A DNA stretch of 64,000 nt from Nakataea oryzae (GCA_003049435.1 PYSQ01000032.1:1-64000), one strand, 5' to 3'. Positions 34,701 to 45,145 are shown, counted from the stretch's first letter. Made by a program: numbers and translations. Notes: generated by a model not told the origin, from the sequence alone.

Positions 34701-34928
34701 ACCTGACCACCCCTTTATCTTTTCTTTTTACATAAAGCCGCGCCACATCGTGGGAATCTGGGGAATCACTCATCTCTTCCGGACTCCCACATACAGCCCA
34801 TATCCCCTCTGTCAAGCAAACCCTCTCGAATCAGTGCTTTGCATCGTCTATTCTTGGTGTCTGGCACGCTCCCTTGACAAGCCCAGCCAGCAAGAGAAGA
34901 AGCGCCAACCCATCCCAGCCGAGCAGCC
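31775..34928. other. gene-poor, partly AT-richer region
   Basis: About 3.1 kb between the helicase/AAA gene and the HsbA-like gene. Bases roughly 32100-33800 are visibly AT-richer than the rest of the window. A 140-codon frame at 32578-32997 has no recognisable family. No transposase, integrase or terminal repeats were found by eye. Confidence 0.5.
34062..34078. repeat. twin TGCATGCA palindromes
   Basis: Two copies of the 8-bp palindrome TGCATGCA separated by one A, about 850 nt upstream of the HsbA-like start. The same TGCATGCA core occurs in the hairpin at 55488-55514. Confidence 0.85.
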
Positions 34929-35714
34929 ATGTCAACGCTCAAGACCCTCGTCGCCATCCTGGCCGCCGCGGCCATCGCCTCGGCCTCGCCCCTCGGCCGC
35001 CCCGATCCGGGGCAGTTTGTGCGCGGCAAGGCCGCCGGGCCCCAAACGGGCGACAAGATCGTCGGCGCCCTCAAGAGCGTCAGCGCCTCGGTGCAGCAGC
35101 TCGACATCTCGATCCGCACGCTCTCGGCGGCCGACGCGGGATCCGTCGGCCAGCTGATGGCGTCGGCCGAGGCGTCGCAAAAGACAATCGAGGACGCGGC
35201 CGCGCAGGTGCGCGAGGCCGACGACCTGACCCTCGTCGCGGCCAAACGCCTCGAGGAGCCGGGCGATGAGCTGGTCAAGCAGGTGCGCGTCGCCGTCGCC
35301 GACCTGGCCGCCAAGAAGGTGGCCATGGACCAGGTCGGCGTCAGCGTCGCCGCCGTCGTCGCCCTGCGCAAGCAGCAGGCCGCCGCCTCGGGCCTGCAGG
35401 ACGCCGTCATCAGCAAGATCCCCCGCCTCGGGCAGGCCATCGCAAAGGAAAAGTTTGCCACCATCAACAGTCTCCTCAGCGGCGCCGTCGTCGACCTCTC
35501 AGTCCCCGCCGCCGCTCCTCCTCCCGCAGCTGTTCCAGCCCCTGTTGCGCCAGCTCCTGTTGTTCCGGCGCCCGTTGTGCCAGCTCCTGTTGTTCCTGTC
35601 CCTGCTGTTCCTGAGCCTGCTGCCTCTGCTGTCCCGGCCTCGCCTGCGCCCGCTCAGCCAGCCCTGGCCCAGCCCGCTACTCGTCAAACCCCCGCCCGTC
35701 AAATACAGGCATAG
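34929..35714 (+). CDS. HsbA-like hydrophobic surface-binding / cell-wall galactomannoprotein family protein
   Basis: Single exon, 261 aa. A signal peptide (MSTLKTLVAILAAAAIASAS) leads into an Ala/Val/Gln-rich helical domain of about 160 residues (KIVGALKSVSASVQQLDISI, then LMASAEASQKTIEDAAAQV and SGLQDAVISKIPRLGQAI), the pattern of the HsbA / cell-wall galactomannoprotein Mp1 family. HsbA of Aspergillus oryzae binds hydrophobic surfaces and recruits cutinase; Mp1-type relatives bind lipids in the wall. The domain has no cysteines. From about residue 193 the protein becomes a Pro/Ala/Val tail with tandem PAPVVPAPVV units, an unusual extension. No GPI signal at the C-terminus. Family good, exact role unknown. 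Confidence 0.85.
   Translation: MSTLKTLVAILAAAAIASASPLGRPDPGQFVRGKAAGPQTGDKIVGALKSVSASVQQLDISIRTLSAADAGSVGQLMASAEASQKTIEDAAAQVREADDLTLVAAKRLEEPGDELVKQVRVAVADLAAKKVAMDQVGVSVAAVVALRKQQAAASGLQDAVISKIPRLGQAIAKEKFATINSLLSGAVVDLSVPAAAPPPAAVPAPVAPAPVVPAPVVPAPVVPVPAVPEPAASAVPASPAPAQPALAQPATRQTPARQIQA
35540..35625 (+). repeat. imperfect tandem repeat encoding Pro-Ala-Pro-Val-Val
   Basis: Imperfect units around GCTCCTGTTGTTCC encode the repetitive tail of the HsbA-like protein. The repeat is in frame, so copy-number change would alter tail length only. Confidence 0.75.
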
Positions 35715-36098
35715 ATCGATATACTTGCTTCTACTCTCTTGTTTCTTCCATCTTGGGTCCCAGGAAGAAGCATTCGAATGCCCGAGATCTTCCTTCCCTT
35801 TTTTCATGTACGCAGCGTCATACAGCATTGTTCAGATATCTCGGCCCCTACAAGGGAGGCTTTTATGGTGGAGTGTGGGCAGTCCTGCCGGGTCGCAGGC
35901 CTTGGGGTTTGTGCTTTAATTAAATATCATGATGCTAGAATGCCATCAAAATAGTGAAGATGCCATGCTTCCATTTTTCCGAAAAAAATCCCATTGTCTC
36001 CAGCAGTGTGCTTTTGTTGCATCTGTGATTTCCGGAGGCCAGACTAAACCCTCATTGTTAGTAGTCGTATGTCCCAGGTGCTGCTGCTTATGTCCCTG
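35715..36098. other. intergenic, convergent 3' ends
   Basis: Between the stops of the HsbA-like gene (plus) and the ankyrin-type gene (minus). AT-richer 3' flank; nothing else seen. Confidence 0.6.
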
Positions 36099-37759
36099 CT
36101 AATTTGATAGCAGCACAACCATCGACTCGAGCCCAAGTCTCATGGCTGCCCCCAATGCGACACTCGTGTCGACGCCGAACTCGCAAGCCACCTTTCCAAG
36201 CCTTTGAACCACCGAATCGTGCTCCCGCTCCACAGCCGCCTTCAGCGCCCGCTTCAAATCAGAGCTGGCGGCCTTCTTCGACCTGAAATCTACTCCCCGC
36301 CATTTGCCATCATATTCGGCCAAGATTAGTTCAACTGCCCGAAGCGACCCCCCCTTCGCAGCACTTGTCAAAGGACGATACTCGTTTTTTAACCTTGACG
36401 CGCCATTTCTAGCTACCTCGGGGCTGGGAGGTAGCTTTATCTTCACCCTCTTTTTCTCGATAAACCACCGAATAGCTTCGTAGCGCCCGTGCCGTGCCGC
36501 CAGGGCGAGAAGCCGCTGGAGCACCGGCTTCTCGAAGGACCGGCTCTCGCTGGCTGTGGGAAGTCTGTACGGCTCGCTAGGGCGGCTGCCGCACCTGTCT
36601 AGCATGTACGATACCATGTCGACGTCGCCGCGGCCTGCAGCGTCCTTGATTATGCGCAGGAGCAGCCGCCTTTCCAGTTCTCGCCAGCGCATGTTGTCTA
36701 TGCCGATGCGGCCGCGCAGCTCTTCCCCTTCAAGATCTGGCAGGCTAAGAAAGTGTTCATAGCAGCAGCGGAAGCACTCAAAGCTCAAGCTAGACAGTGC
36801 ATCGTGCAGGCCATGGAGCAGAGCGCGGTTGTCTCCCTTTTGCTGCGTTCCTGCCGTGTAGGGTATCTTCAGAAGCATAGCAAGCACCTCCGTGCTGCTC
36901 CCTCGGATGGCTTTGGATATATACCCACGCGGCCATTCCACGTTCATTGAGAGAAGAGCCGAGGCACACCGGACACTGTTTCCATACGCTGCGGCGGCCA
37001 TGGGCTTCCCGAAGATGCTCCTGTCGCCGGGGCCAGGCTCTGGGTCAGCGAAGAGCGCGGGACGTCGGTACCGAACACGATGCTTCGCTCGACATACCGA
37101 TAATTGACGTCGACCCCTTCGGCCACGAGTTTCTGCACGAGCTCAAGCTCGTCGAGATAGGCTGCAGCCGACAGCAGAGCCTGCCCGAAGTCGACATCGC
37201 GTTCGTCGAGGGGCGGTGCCGCAGGATTCCGAGGCACTCCAAAAGCCTCATCCCTTACATGAAGCTCGTACAGTGGGCGCCTGAACTGCGCATCCTGGAA
37301 TATACCGTCTGCCTGGGCATTCACGCGGAGAAACACCCTGCAGAGCTCGACGGTGCATGGGGCTACCCGCACGTCCGAGCCACCGCCTGCGTCCCCGCGG
37401 TGGAGGTCGATGCGCTCAGCAACCTGCTGCAGCGTGCGCAGCACCGCGGTCGGGTCCCTGTCCCGCCGCGACCTTACCACGCGCCACGCGAGGTAGCCGA
37501 CCCAGAACTCGGGGACGTCGTCGCGCCCGCGCAGCCGGTTGTCGTAGCCGTACTGGACCACCCCGTCGCCGAGATACTCCGCCAGCCTTTGGTGGTCGAG
37601 GGTGCGGAGGATGCCCGAGGCGAAGACGGCATCGGTGACGGTCGCGGCGAAGACGTGCGAGACCAGCCGCAGGCGGAGGGCGCGCTTGATCCCTCGCGCC
37701 TGCACTGCTGCGATGAGGATCTCACGCTGCAGCTCAACGGGGAACTTGAAGAAATCCAT
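36099..37759 (-). CDS. F-box-like / ankyrin-type repeat protein
   Basis: Exons 37098-37759 and 36099-37020; the 77-nt intron 37021-37097 (GTATGT...CAG) joins the two frames to read GVDVNYRSIFGKPMAAAAYG, an ankyrin-like helix-turn. 527 aa. The N-terminus FKFPVELQREILIAAVQARG resembles an F-box-like helix bundle, followed by ALRLRLVSHVFAATVTDAVF. Later segments alternate short helices with phrases such as LLSAAAYLDELELVQKLVAE, AARHGRYEAIRWFIEK and LTSAAKGGSLRAVELILAEY, typical of degenerate ankyrin repeats. Such proteins are common in filamentous ascomycetes, often species-specific, possibly substrate adaptors or heterokaryon-related; none of that is shown here. Single isolated gene with a divergent neighbour. 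Confidence 0.8.
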
Positions 37760-38153
37760 GGGATAGGGTCATGGGTAGGAAAAAGAAAGCAAGGGGGCTG
37801 CAGATCGAGGTCGGGAGAGAAGGGTCGTAAAAGTATGGAACATGCTTTAAGTGTAAGCAAGGCGTGCAGACGGTGGGCTTTATTCCATGGGCAACTCTGT
37901 GATCCCATGGTCGAAAGCAGCCAACTTTGTGTTGGTTGGTATTCTGTGCAACTCACGCCTCGGCAGAAAGGGAGCTGTCATCACCCTGGTAGTCTGACAC
38001 ATCGCCAACCACGCTCGGCTTTTTGCACCGTCACCCAGGCTGCGAAGCTCCAGTCTCCCTTGAGAAAGCTCTCCTATCTACAGCTCTGTGCCTTCTTATA
38101 AATAAACAGACCGCCGATGTCTTCTCTTGCGCTCAAACTATCACATTCCAGCC
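37760..38153. other. divergent promoter region
   Basis: Between the ankyrin-type gene (minus) and the Fig1-like gene (plus). Contains the TATA box listed separately; otherwise nothing recognised. Confidence 0.6.
38097..38104 (+). promoter_or_regulatory. TATA box of the Fig1-like gene
   Basis: TATAAATA, 50 nt upstream of the proposed ATG at 38154. It supports a start near 38154 and argues for a very short leader. Confidence 0.55.
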
Positions 38154-39856
38154 ATGTCCAGCAGCCACCCCCTGCAGCCATCAAATCTTGCGGCAGCCAA
38201 CATCACACCATCCTTCATCTACAAAGCGGCGGTTGCGCGCCACTCGGTCACTCAGTCGATTGGAATGGCCACGCAGGCAAGGAAAAGGGAGAATCTGTTG
38301 GCCAAGCTCGGGCTAAAGCATGCCAAGAGTAGGCCACATTCCTCGATCGAGGGAACCCAAACATGCGGCGAGGGCGAGGCGCGATATTTCGGCTTGTGGC
38401 TCGTTGACTAACTAGGAGCACGGCTACAACAGTTTTCAGAGACTGCGCATGGTGTGGCACAATCGTTGCCCTGACTGTTGTATATGGTAGCCAAGGCGAA
38501 CCCCCTGAACCAGGACCTGCCACCCCAAGCCTTTGCAGATGCTGACCTCGACTCCGCCCCGACTCCAAGCCCTCTGTCTTCTCGGCTGCACATCGACAGC
38601 GCCAGGAATCCCCGAGCTGTCCCTTTTCACCGTCTCCGGCCCAAACCCGGAGAACATCCTCCAGATCGACGTGGGCTTCTATGGTACGGGCGCTCGTCAC
38701 TCAGCCTCTTCTCCCGACAGCAGCAGTAGCAGCAAGCGCGCTAACCAACAATTACAAACTCCCAGGAATTTGCCTCCGCTCCCTGCACAGCATCGAGTGC
38801 CGGCCCACCCACACCCTCGACCTCGCCGCCCTCGCCGACTCGTTCCACCCGCCGCCCAACGGCACCGCCTCCCCGCAGCTGCGCCGCCTGCTCGGCGCCT
38901 CGCTGGGCCTGCAGTCCCGCCTCCTGGCCAGCAGCCCCCTCCTGCCCGCCGCCGGCGTCTCCTTCTGCCTCGCCCTGGCCTGCTGGTACCTGTACCGCCG
39001 GCAGCTCGACCCGCCCCCAGCCGCCGCCGCCGCCGCTGCCGCTGCCGCCACGGGTGGTGATGGTGGTGAAGCCGACCTGAAGCCTCCGCTCTTCACCCGC
39101 CTCGTGCCGCGGGCCTGCCGCCTCTTCCTCGCGGCCGCGTTCCTGCTGTCTCTGGGGTCCGCGCTGTCCACCACCGTCGCCGTCGACGCCGCCGACCTGG
39201 TCTCGGGGCTGGGGCCCGACGGGGCGCCCGTGCGTGTCGCCGCCGGGGCGCGCCACGTCGTCGCGCTGCAGTGGGTGGCTTCCGTGCTGGCGATGGCGTT
39301 TGGAGTCGCGTCGCACTACCGCGCTAGTAAGTCGGCCCGCCGCCGGGGTCCCGGGGCCGGCGGCGGTGGCGGCAGCGGTGGTGCTGGCGGGCAGGCCACT
39401 CGTCTGCAGGTCGTCGTGAGCCCGTCAACCCCCACCGCCGCCGCCTTTCCCTGCCCCTCATCCTTATCCCCTTCCTCCGCAGAGCGCTATAGAGTGCCGG
39501 TGTCTGATTCGCCTCAACAGAGCAAGCTCGACCAGACCGGGCGAGCTTGCTTCCGTAGCTCCAAGGATATTTGTAGGGACAGCGAGGCCATGATGGCCAG
39601 GCAGTGTCGCCCGCCTGAAAGCACTCCGCAGACGACCGACCCACGGCAATACAAGGCGACTGTGCCTGAGCACACGGCACTAGTTCCTCACAAAGCCTCA
39701 ATCCCCTTGCCTCCACCAGATCCCGCCTCGCATCGGCCGCAATCAGATGGGAATATCTCGGCCGCGTCTGGGGTGTCAAATGGTCGCGCGTCGCAAGTGT
39801 CCGGCAAGCCGCGCGAGGGAATATCCCCTGAAAACACAGAAGCCAAAGGAAAGTAG
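38154..39856 (+). CDS. Fig1-like four-helix membrane protein (Ca2+ influx / membrane fusion family)
   Basis: Proposed exons: 38154-38328, 38433-38486, 38570-38683, 38766-39326, 39483-39856 (425 aa). The last two splices are strong (the 156-nt intron GTAAGT...CGCAG is in frame without a stop). The first two rest on phase and on rebuilding one membrane helix (TIVALTVVYALCLLGCTST); their donor/acceptor sites are weaker, and an alternative acceptor at 38537-38538 exists. After helix 1 the FYGICLRSLHSIEC segment has the claudin/Fig1 pattern G-x-C-x8-C. Helices 2-4 are GVSFCLALACWYLY, RLFLAAAFLLSLGSALSTTV and VVALQWVASVLAMAFGV. Fig1 proteins regulate Ca2+ uptake and membrane fusion during mating and hyphal growth. 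A poly-Ala run lies in the loop after helix 2. Family likely, N-terminus uncertain. Confidence 0.68.
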
Positions 39857-40568
39857 CTTGCGGATGGAATTGCTTGGTTACGGGAGGCCTACGTAAACAG
39901 GTAGAACGGGTGGCAACAATCGCCCTTTTGCATACCACCAGACAATACACTCTTGAAAAGCACGCGTGGCCACAAAATTGCCTTGTGAATTGGCCTGAAA
40001 TCAGGATGATGCGGTGCCAGGGCGTGCCCAGGCCAGTGGCCGTTCGTCAAATGAATGTATACCCATGGATGTTTAAAAGCGCCGACGGTGTGTTCGTTTT
40101 TCTATTTACATCGTAATGCATGATTTGCCGTCTAGAATCCCCGGCCCGGCATTTTGCAGTCCACATACGCATACAGATCATACAATCCAAGAAAACAAAA
40201 AATCAAGCCTCCCTTCCATGCCACATCCAGTCGGAGCGCCAGCACCATGGTAACCGGTCGCCAGACCCATGGTTGTGAGAAGAGCCGCCTAGAAATGCCG
40301 TGGCTATCGGGTATGAAAGGACACACTTTACTCAACGCCAGTGTGGAGGACAAGTTTAAACCTTCCAACGCCTCCCGATGCAAAAAAAAAGAAAAAGAAA
40401 AAAGGGAAACGGTGAAAGATATAATGACAAGAAGAGAAAGGTGTGACTTTGTGGGTGTCTGCTAGATGCTAAACGATTACGCGACGGTACCTCCCAACCG
40501 GCTTGGGGAGGCAGGACCGGTGGTATCCGGATGCCAGCAGCATCTCTCGTGGTCGCTCCTGTGGGATA
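39857..40568. other. intergenic, convergent 3' ends
   Basis: Between the stops of the Fig1-like gene and the mitochondrial RNA polymerase gene. Includes an A-rich stretch at about 40382-40410. No gene seen. Confidence 0.6.
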
Positions 40569-43500
40569 TCACGAGAAGAAGTAGTCACTAGTCTTTAGCC
40601 TATTGACGTCAAATGTTCCCTGCAAATTTTCAAATAATTCCATGTTAACAACCGGCAGGGGGGCAAGCGGTGGGAGGCTCGAGGGACTTACCTTTTTGGG
40701 AACTGGTGGGAAGGTCAGAGGCATCCACACAGATATCTGATCGGCTTGCGGCGATGCCCTCCGCTTCTCGGGGAAGTTTTGAGGATTCATCACCACATCA
40801 AATCCGTTGGCTCCAGAGAGGGCCTGGATGCGCTGGATAGTCTCGTCTGCAAACGTCGGCGATGGGATATCCTCCTCGACAGGAAACGAATCGACATCGT
40901 CCCACGAGGCGGCAGCATTCTTCTGGGCCTTGAGGACGTCCTTCTCAAGCTGGGCATGCTCGCCCTCGGGAACGCTTCCCAGCGAGAACTGCTCGAAATC
41001 CTCCATCTCTGTCATGTCCTGACCGGCCGACACAGACACCTTCTCTAGGATGGAGCCCGGGGTCTCCAGGGCCAGGCCCTCGGCCACCTCGGCTGGATCC
41101 TGGGAACGCAGCAGCTCTTGCCGCTTCTTCTCCAGCATGAGTTCCTCGACGAGGTTCATGCTTGTTCGCCTCCGGAATTCCATCACTTGGCGATACCCCG
41201 AGGTGTCGGCCTTGACTTTGGCGAGGTAGATGGAGCCACCGTACCGAGTCTCGAACTCGTCGGCCAGGCGGGCCACGACGTCCTCGGAATGGATGCGGAT
41301 GAAGGCGTCACGAAGAACGCGGCTCATGTGCCCTACATCGGCGGCGTGCGTCCAGAAGGAGTCGTGCACGGCGGCAAAGGTCATGCCCAGCTCTCCGCAC
41401 TCGAGAGCCGACAGCATCATGTGGCTGGCGTCGAGCGAGTGGATGAAGTTGGGCGGGAAGGCCTGCAGCTGCTTGCGGCGGTTGACAGGGTCAGAGGCCT
41501 CGGGTGTCTTGAGAGCCAGGGTCTGCAGGCACGTGTTGATGAGGCGTACGCCCGTCTGCCTGTACGGCTGCACCACCGGCATGCGCAGCGGCGTCGTCCA
41601 GATGATGGTTGACCGGAAGAGACTCAGGATTTCGTCCGACGTGGGACCGCTCTTCTTCTTCAGGCTCACTTTGGGCCTCGACGGCTTGCCATCTTTGGCC
41701 TTCTTCGTCTTGACTTCAGGCTTGGCGAACTCGGCCTCGAGCTGTTGCAGCTGCTCCGGCGTGATGGCGCGGCAAACGCGGCCGCCAATCTCGCCAAGCC
41801 ACGTCTGGATCTCGTGGGCCCCGCTGAACATGCGGGAAAGCGCACTGAAGATCTTCATGGCGATGTACGACGCCAGGACGCTTGGGTCCGCGCGCGCCTG
41901 TTCCGCCAGGTCGGGGTACAGCGAATCGAGCTGCTTCTGGACCTGCTTCTTGGCGCCCGCAAAGGTCACACCGTACACGTTGGTCATGACCGTCTGTTTC
42001 ACCACCTTGCGCTTGATCTTGCCTTCGAGCGCCTTGGCCAGAGCGTTGCCCTCCCGGGCGTCCTTCTCGAGCGACTCTTTGACCAGGTCAGCCACGGCCG
42101 AGTAGACGTCGGCCGGCTTCTCTCCAGGCTCTAAGTTGACCTGGCGCGCACCCCACTCATCTCCACCCAGCGCGGCGTAGTGCTGGAGCCCGTTGCAGGT
42201 GCCATCCTGGTGGACCGGAAGGTGCGAAACAAACTTTGTCGGGTCGGGCGCCTCGAACGCGCCCTTGAGCTCCATGCAGGTGGCAAGGCACTGCCACGGG
42301 TCTTCGGCCTCGAGCCACCAGCGACGGCCCTTCAGCGGGTTGGTTGCCGAGTCAATGATGTTCTCCAGGTTCGCCGTTGCGAAGTTCTCTCGCTCTCGCA
42401 GACTGGCCTTGTCAAAGCCGTAAACGTTGGCCAGGTGGATCTTGAGCCACCGGAAGCCATGCTCGCCCAACTCCTTGCCTTTTGCAAAAAGCATGAGGCC
42501 GCGGACGTGGTCGGCTCCCATGTGGTTGAAGTAGGTTGGTATGGGGTACGCTCTGCCTCGGAAGTCGACGTTGTGCGGGAAGTAGATGGTCTGGTCCCTG
42601 ACAGCCCTGGCAATCTCGAGCTGGAAGTTCATGAAGCAGCGGATGCCGTGCAGGGAGGACTTCAGGTTCTCGGCCGACTTCACCGCGTTGAGCCATATCC
42701 TCCGCGCAAGCGGGTCGTCCGTCGTTGCAGGCTCCTCGGGCACTGGGATTCTGGGGTCGAGGGGCGGGATGTTGGTCAGGGCCTCGCCCGAGTTCCACAC
42801 ATCGAGCATCACGTTGAACAAGGGCTTGTTGATCTTCCAGGCCGTCTTGCCCAGAGAGTCGAGCCCCTTCATCACTTGGTCCATGTGCCCACGCTCGATG
42901 GCGGCCTCGGTGTAGATCTTTTGGTCCTTCTCCCCTGGCCTAGTGCGCACCATCACCGCCGGGCTTTCGATGAAGCCGCCCTTGTCGAACCTGGTCCAGG
43001 GCTCGGGCTCGCACACCATGGGCAGATGGCGTGCGAGGAAGTCGCCTCGAGGCTCCCGCTTCAGCATCTCCATGAGGGTCTTGTTGACTACAAGCACGCC
43101 GACCTTCTTGCCCTTCCGGTATTGTTGGCTGTGAACAAAGGCAGGCTGGTACTCCGAGACCAGCGCCTTGGTCTCCGGGTGCTCCTTCACCACGCTGATC
43201 TTGGCCGTGTCGATCAAGCCCCGGAGCAATGCAGCCCCGACACTGTACTTGATCCCGACGGGCCAGCGCTCGGCCGAGGGGTCTTGGGAGTAGATGGATT
43301 CGACGCTTGTTGTGGCTTCAGCTGGCGGCTCTTCCTTGGGCTTTTCCTTGTACTTGTTGGCCCTGGCTTTGGCGGCCTTCGCTTGCTCTGATTTCCGTTT
43401 CTTGGCTTCGGCCTCGGCGCGGCGTTGGGCCCTGACGTCCTCCTCCGCCACGTTGGCCAGGTCTTTGACAAGGCCGTAGAGCGGAACGCCTGTATCGACA

Positions 43501-44954
43501 CCATTAATCGAAACTCCAGAAAGCACCGAGAGAATTGTGAGGGCCGCAAGTCGAGTTGGGGTGGACAGCTGCAGATATGGCCCGTAGACGGCACGATCCA
43601 AATTCTCGCGCAGCTTGTGCTTGGGACCTAGCTTGTCTAGGGTATCGAACTCTTTAAACTCCTGCTTAAAGTGAGCCTCGAGCGCGCGCTGCCAGTCGTA
43701 GAGCCGCGAGTTGAGCGAGGCGCTTGAGATGGATGTGCTCAGGCCCATCCTTACCAAGGCCTGGTTGTCTTCCCGCCAGCGCTCAATGGCGCCCTCGACA
43801 GAGTCCTTTTCCAGCCGCGCCTGGAGCTCTCTGCGCTGGGACTTGGAGAGAGTGTCGATGTCGATTCCGGCCGGGATCTCGCCAAAAAGCGTGAGGGTGC
43901 GCTTCAGGGTTTTCAAACCACTGCCCTTCTGCGGCGTGCTCAGGACCTCGGGGCAGGCTGTTGGCCCACTGGCGAGCTCCTCGGGCGAAAGAGTGTCTTC
44001 ACCTGGCCTTGAGCCCTCGCCCTCGCCCGCAGCAGCAGGCTCCTCTGACGAGGTCTTGCTCTCGCCAATGGCAAGGTTGTAGGTCGGGCATATCTCGGTG
44101 ATCCTCGCGCGATCCTTGTCGGTCAGGATGTCGGTCATGTTCAAAACCTCCAGCCCGGCGGCGCCGGGCACCTTGGCCATGTATCGCGTAACTAGCCTCT
44201 CCATTCTCCCGTCTTTGTTTGGCGTCGACAGCAGGGATGCCTTGAGCATGTACGCAATGGTCTCGGGTGTCTCCTCAAGCTTCGGCTTGACGGTCCGCAG
44301 GTTGAGCTCATACCACTGATGGATGTCGTCGGCCTTGGCCATGCTGGGGCTCTCCTTCAAGAGCTCAACAGCGGCATGCAGGTACTCGTTGTGCAGGTCC
44401 ATGAGGTCGGACCGGTCGAGATTTGGAAAGAATGAAGCGATGCGGGCAAGCATGGTGCTCGCGCGCTTCAGCTTGCCGATCCGCAGACAGACATCAAACA
44501 TTGACAGGAGCTCTTCGGCATCGCCGCTGATATTCTTGACCGTACGCCGCCTCGCGAGGCTTGGGTTCTTGTTCTGGTCGCGCAAGACGAGGAACGTGGA
44601 CCCGTCGAACGGTTGCAGCTCGTAGGGGGCAGGTATCGGGACGGGCTGCGGGGCGGCGCCGACAGCAGGGAAGGGCGCTGACGGCATAGGCTTCATTGCG
44701 TCGGGGTTCGGCAGAGGGTAGCCGTCAACGGCAGTAGCTAGGCCGCGGCTGGAGACATGGTCGAGGCTGGGTGTGGCGGCTCCGCGCGCGGTGCGGGCAA
44801 CCTGGCTGGCCTGTGGCCTCGACAGCACAGAAGACGCGGTCCCGGTCGATCGAAAGCGTCTGGGCTGGGGCCGGGCCAGAATCGAGTTCGGGACAGGCCT
44901 TGCCAGCCTGGACGCAGCCAGGCGGTGCTGGCAGCATCGCACCTGGGACAGCAT
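40569..44954 (-). CDS. rpo41: mitochondrial DNA-directed RNA polymerase (T7-like)
   Basis: Transcribes the mitochondrial genome; homologue of yeast Rpo41 and Neurospora cyt-5. Exons 40692-44954 and 40569-40619; the 72-nt intron (GTAAGT...TGCAG) is in frame without a stop, so an unspliced reading also stays open. Spliced product 1437 aa. The first about 60 residues are Arg/Ser/Ala-rich with no acidic residues, a matrix presequence. The polymerase domain shows DGTCNGLQHYAALG with catalytic D917, the motif B region KQTVMTNVYGVTF (Y994) and AAVHDSFWTHA with H1197 and catalytic D1198. Also seen are FRGRAYPIPTYFNHMG and FPPNFIHSLDASHM. A Lys-rich insertion (residues about 1080-1110) separates parts of the fingers. 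The last exon encodes GTFDVNRLKTSDYFFS, the conserved C-terminal foot. Start at 44954 fits a targeting sequence. Confidence 0.97.
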   Translation of the reverse strand: MLSQVRCCQHRLAASRLARPVPNSILARPQPRRFRSTGTASSVLSRPQASQVARTARGAATPSLDHVSSRGLATAVDGYPLPNPDAMKPMPSAPFPAVGAAPQPVPIPAPYELQPFDGSTFLVLRDQNKNPSLARRRTVKNISGDAEELLSMFDVCLRIGKLKRASTMLARIASFFPNLDRSDLMDLHNEYLHAAVELLKESPSMAKADDIHQWYELNLRTVKPKLEETPETIAYMLKASLLSTPNKDGRMERLVTRYMAKVPGAAGLEVLNMTDILTDKDRARITEICPTYNLAIGESKTSSEEPAAAGEGEGSRPGEDTLSPEELASGPTACPEVLSTPQKGSGLKTLKRTLTLFGEIPAGIDIDTLSKSQRRELQARLEKDSVEGAIERWREDNQALVRMGLSTSISSASLNSRLYDWQRALEAHFKQEFKEFDTLDKLGPKHKLRENLDRAVYGPYLQLSTPTRLAALTILSVLSGVSINGVDTGVPLYGLVKDLANVAEEDVRAQRRAEAEAKKRKSEQAKAAKARANKYKEKPKEEPPAEATTSVESIYSQDPSAERWPVGIKYSVGAALLRGLIDTAKISVVKEHPETKALVSEYQPAFVHSQQYRKGKKVGVLVVNKTLMEMLKREPRGDFLARHLPMVCEPEPWTRFDKGGFIESPAVMVRTRPGEKDQKIYTEAAIERGHMDQVMKGLDSLGKTAWKINKPLFNVMLDVWNSGEALTNIPPLDPRIPVPEEPATTDDPLARRIWLNAVKSAENLKSSLHGIRCFMNFQLEIARAVRDQTIYFPHNVDFRGRAYPIPTYFNHMGADHVRGLMLFAKGKELGEHGFRWLKIHLANVYGFDKASLRERENFATANLENIIDSATNPLKGRRWWLEAEDPWQCLATCMELKGAFEAPDPTKFVSHLPVHQDGTCNGLQHYAALGGDEWGARQVNLEPGEKPADVYSAVADLVKESLEKDAREGNALAKALEGKIKRKVVKQTVMTNVYGVTFAGAKKQVQKQLDSLYPDLAEQARADPSVLASYIAMKIFSALSRMFSGAHEIQTWLGEIGGRVCRAITPEQLQQLEAEFAKPEVKTKKAKDGKPSRPKVSLKKKSGPTSDEILSLFRSTIIWTTPLRMPVVQPYRQTGVRLINTCLQTLALKTPEASDPVNRRKQLQAFPPNFIHSLDASHMMLSALECGELGMTFAAVHDSFWTHAADVGHMSRVLRDAFIRIHSEDVVARLADEFETRYGGSIYLAKVKADTSGYRQVMEFRRRTSMNLVEELMLEKKRQELLRSQDPAEVAEGLALETPGSILEKVSVSAGQDMTEMEDFEQFSLGSVPEGEHAQLEKDVLKAQKNAAASWDDVDSFPVEEDIPSPTFADETIQRIQALSGANGFDVVMNPQNFPEKRRASPQADQISVWMPLTFPPVPKKVSPSSLPPLAPLPVVNMELFENLQGTFDVNRLKTSDYFFS

Positions 44955-45145
44955 CTGGACGGAGGAAAAGAAACGACCACGCGAGCGAACGCGGGGAAGA
45001 GGGAGGGGCGCACGTAGGGGCTACGGCGATGGCGGGGGAGAAAAGATCTACAAAGTCATTAGGATAGAAACCGTGTACTTTGAGTACGTGGAAATAAAGA
45101 CAAGGTAGTGTTCTAGGGGTGATTTAGCAGAGCAATCTCTGTCCC

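Noticed and set aside
36947..38101. 384-codon plus-strand frame
   Set aside because: Opposite strand of the ankyrin-type gene and its promoter; no recognisable domain.
42180..43391. 403-codon plus-strand frame
   Set aside because: Antisense to the mitochondrial RNA polymerase coding sequence.
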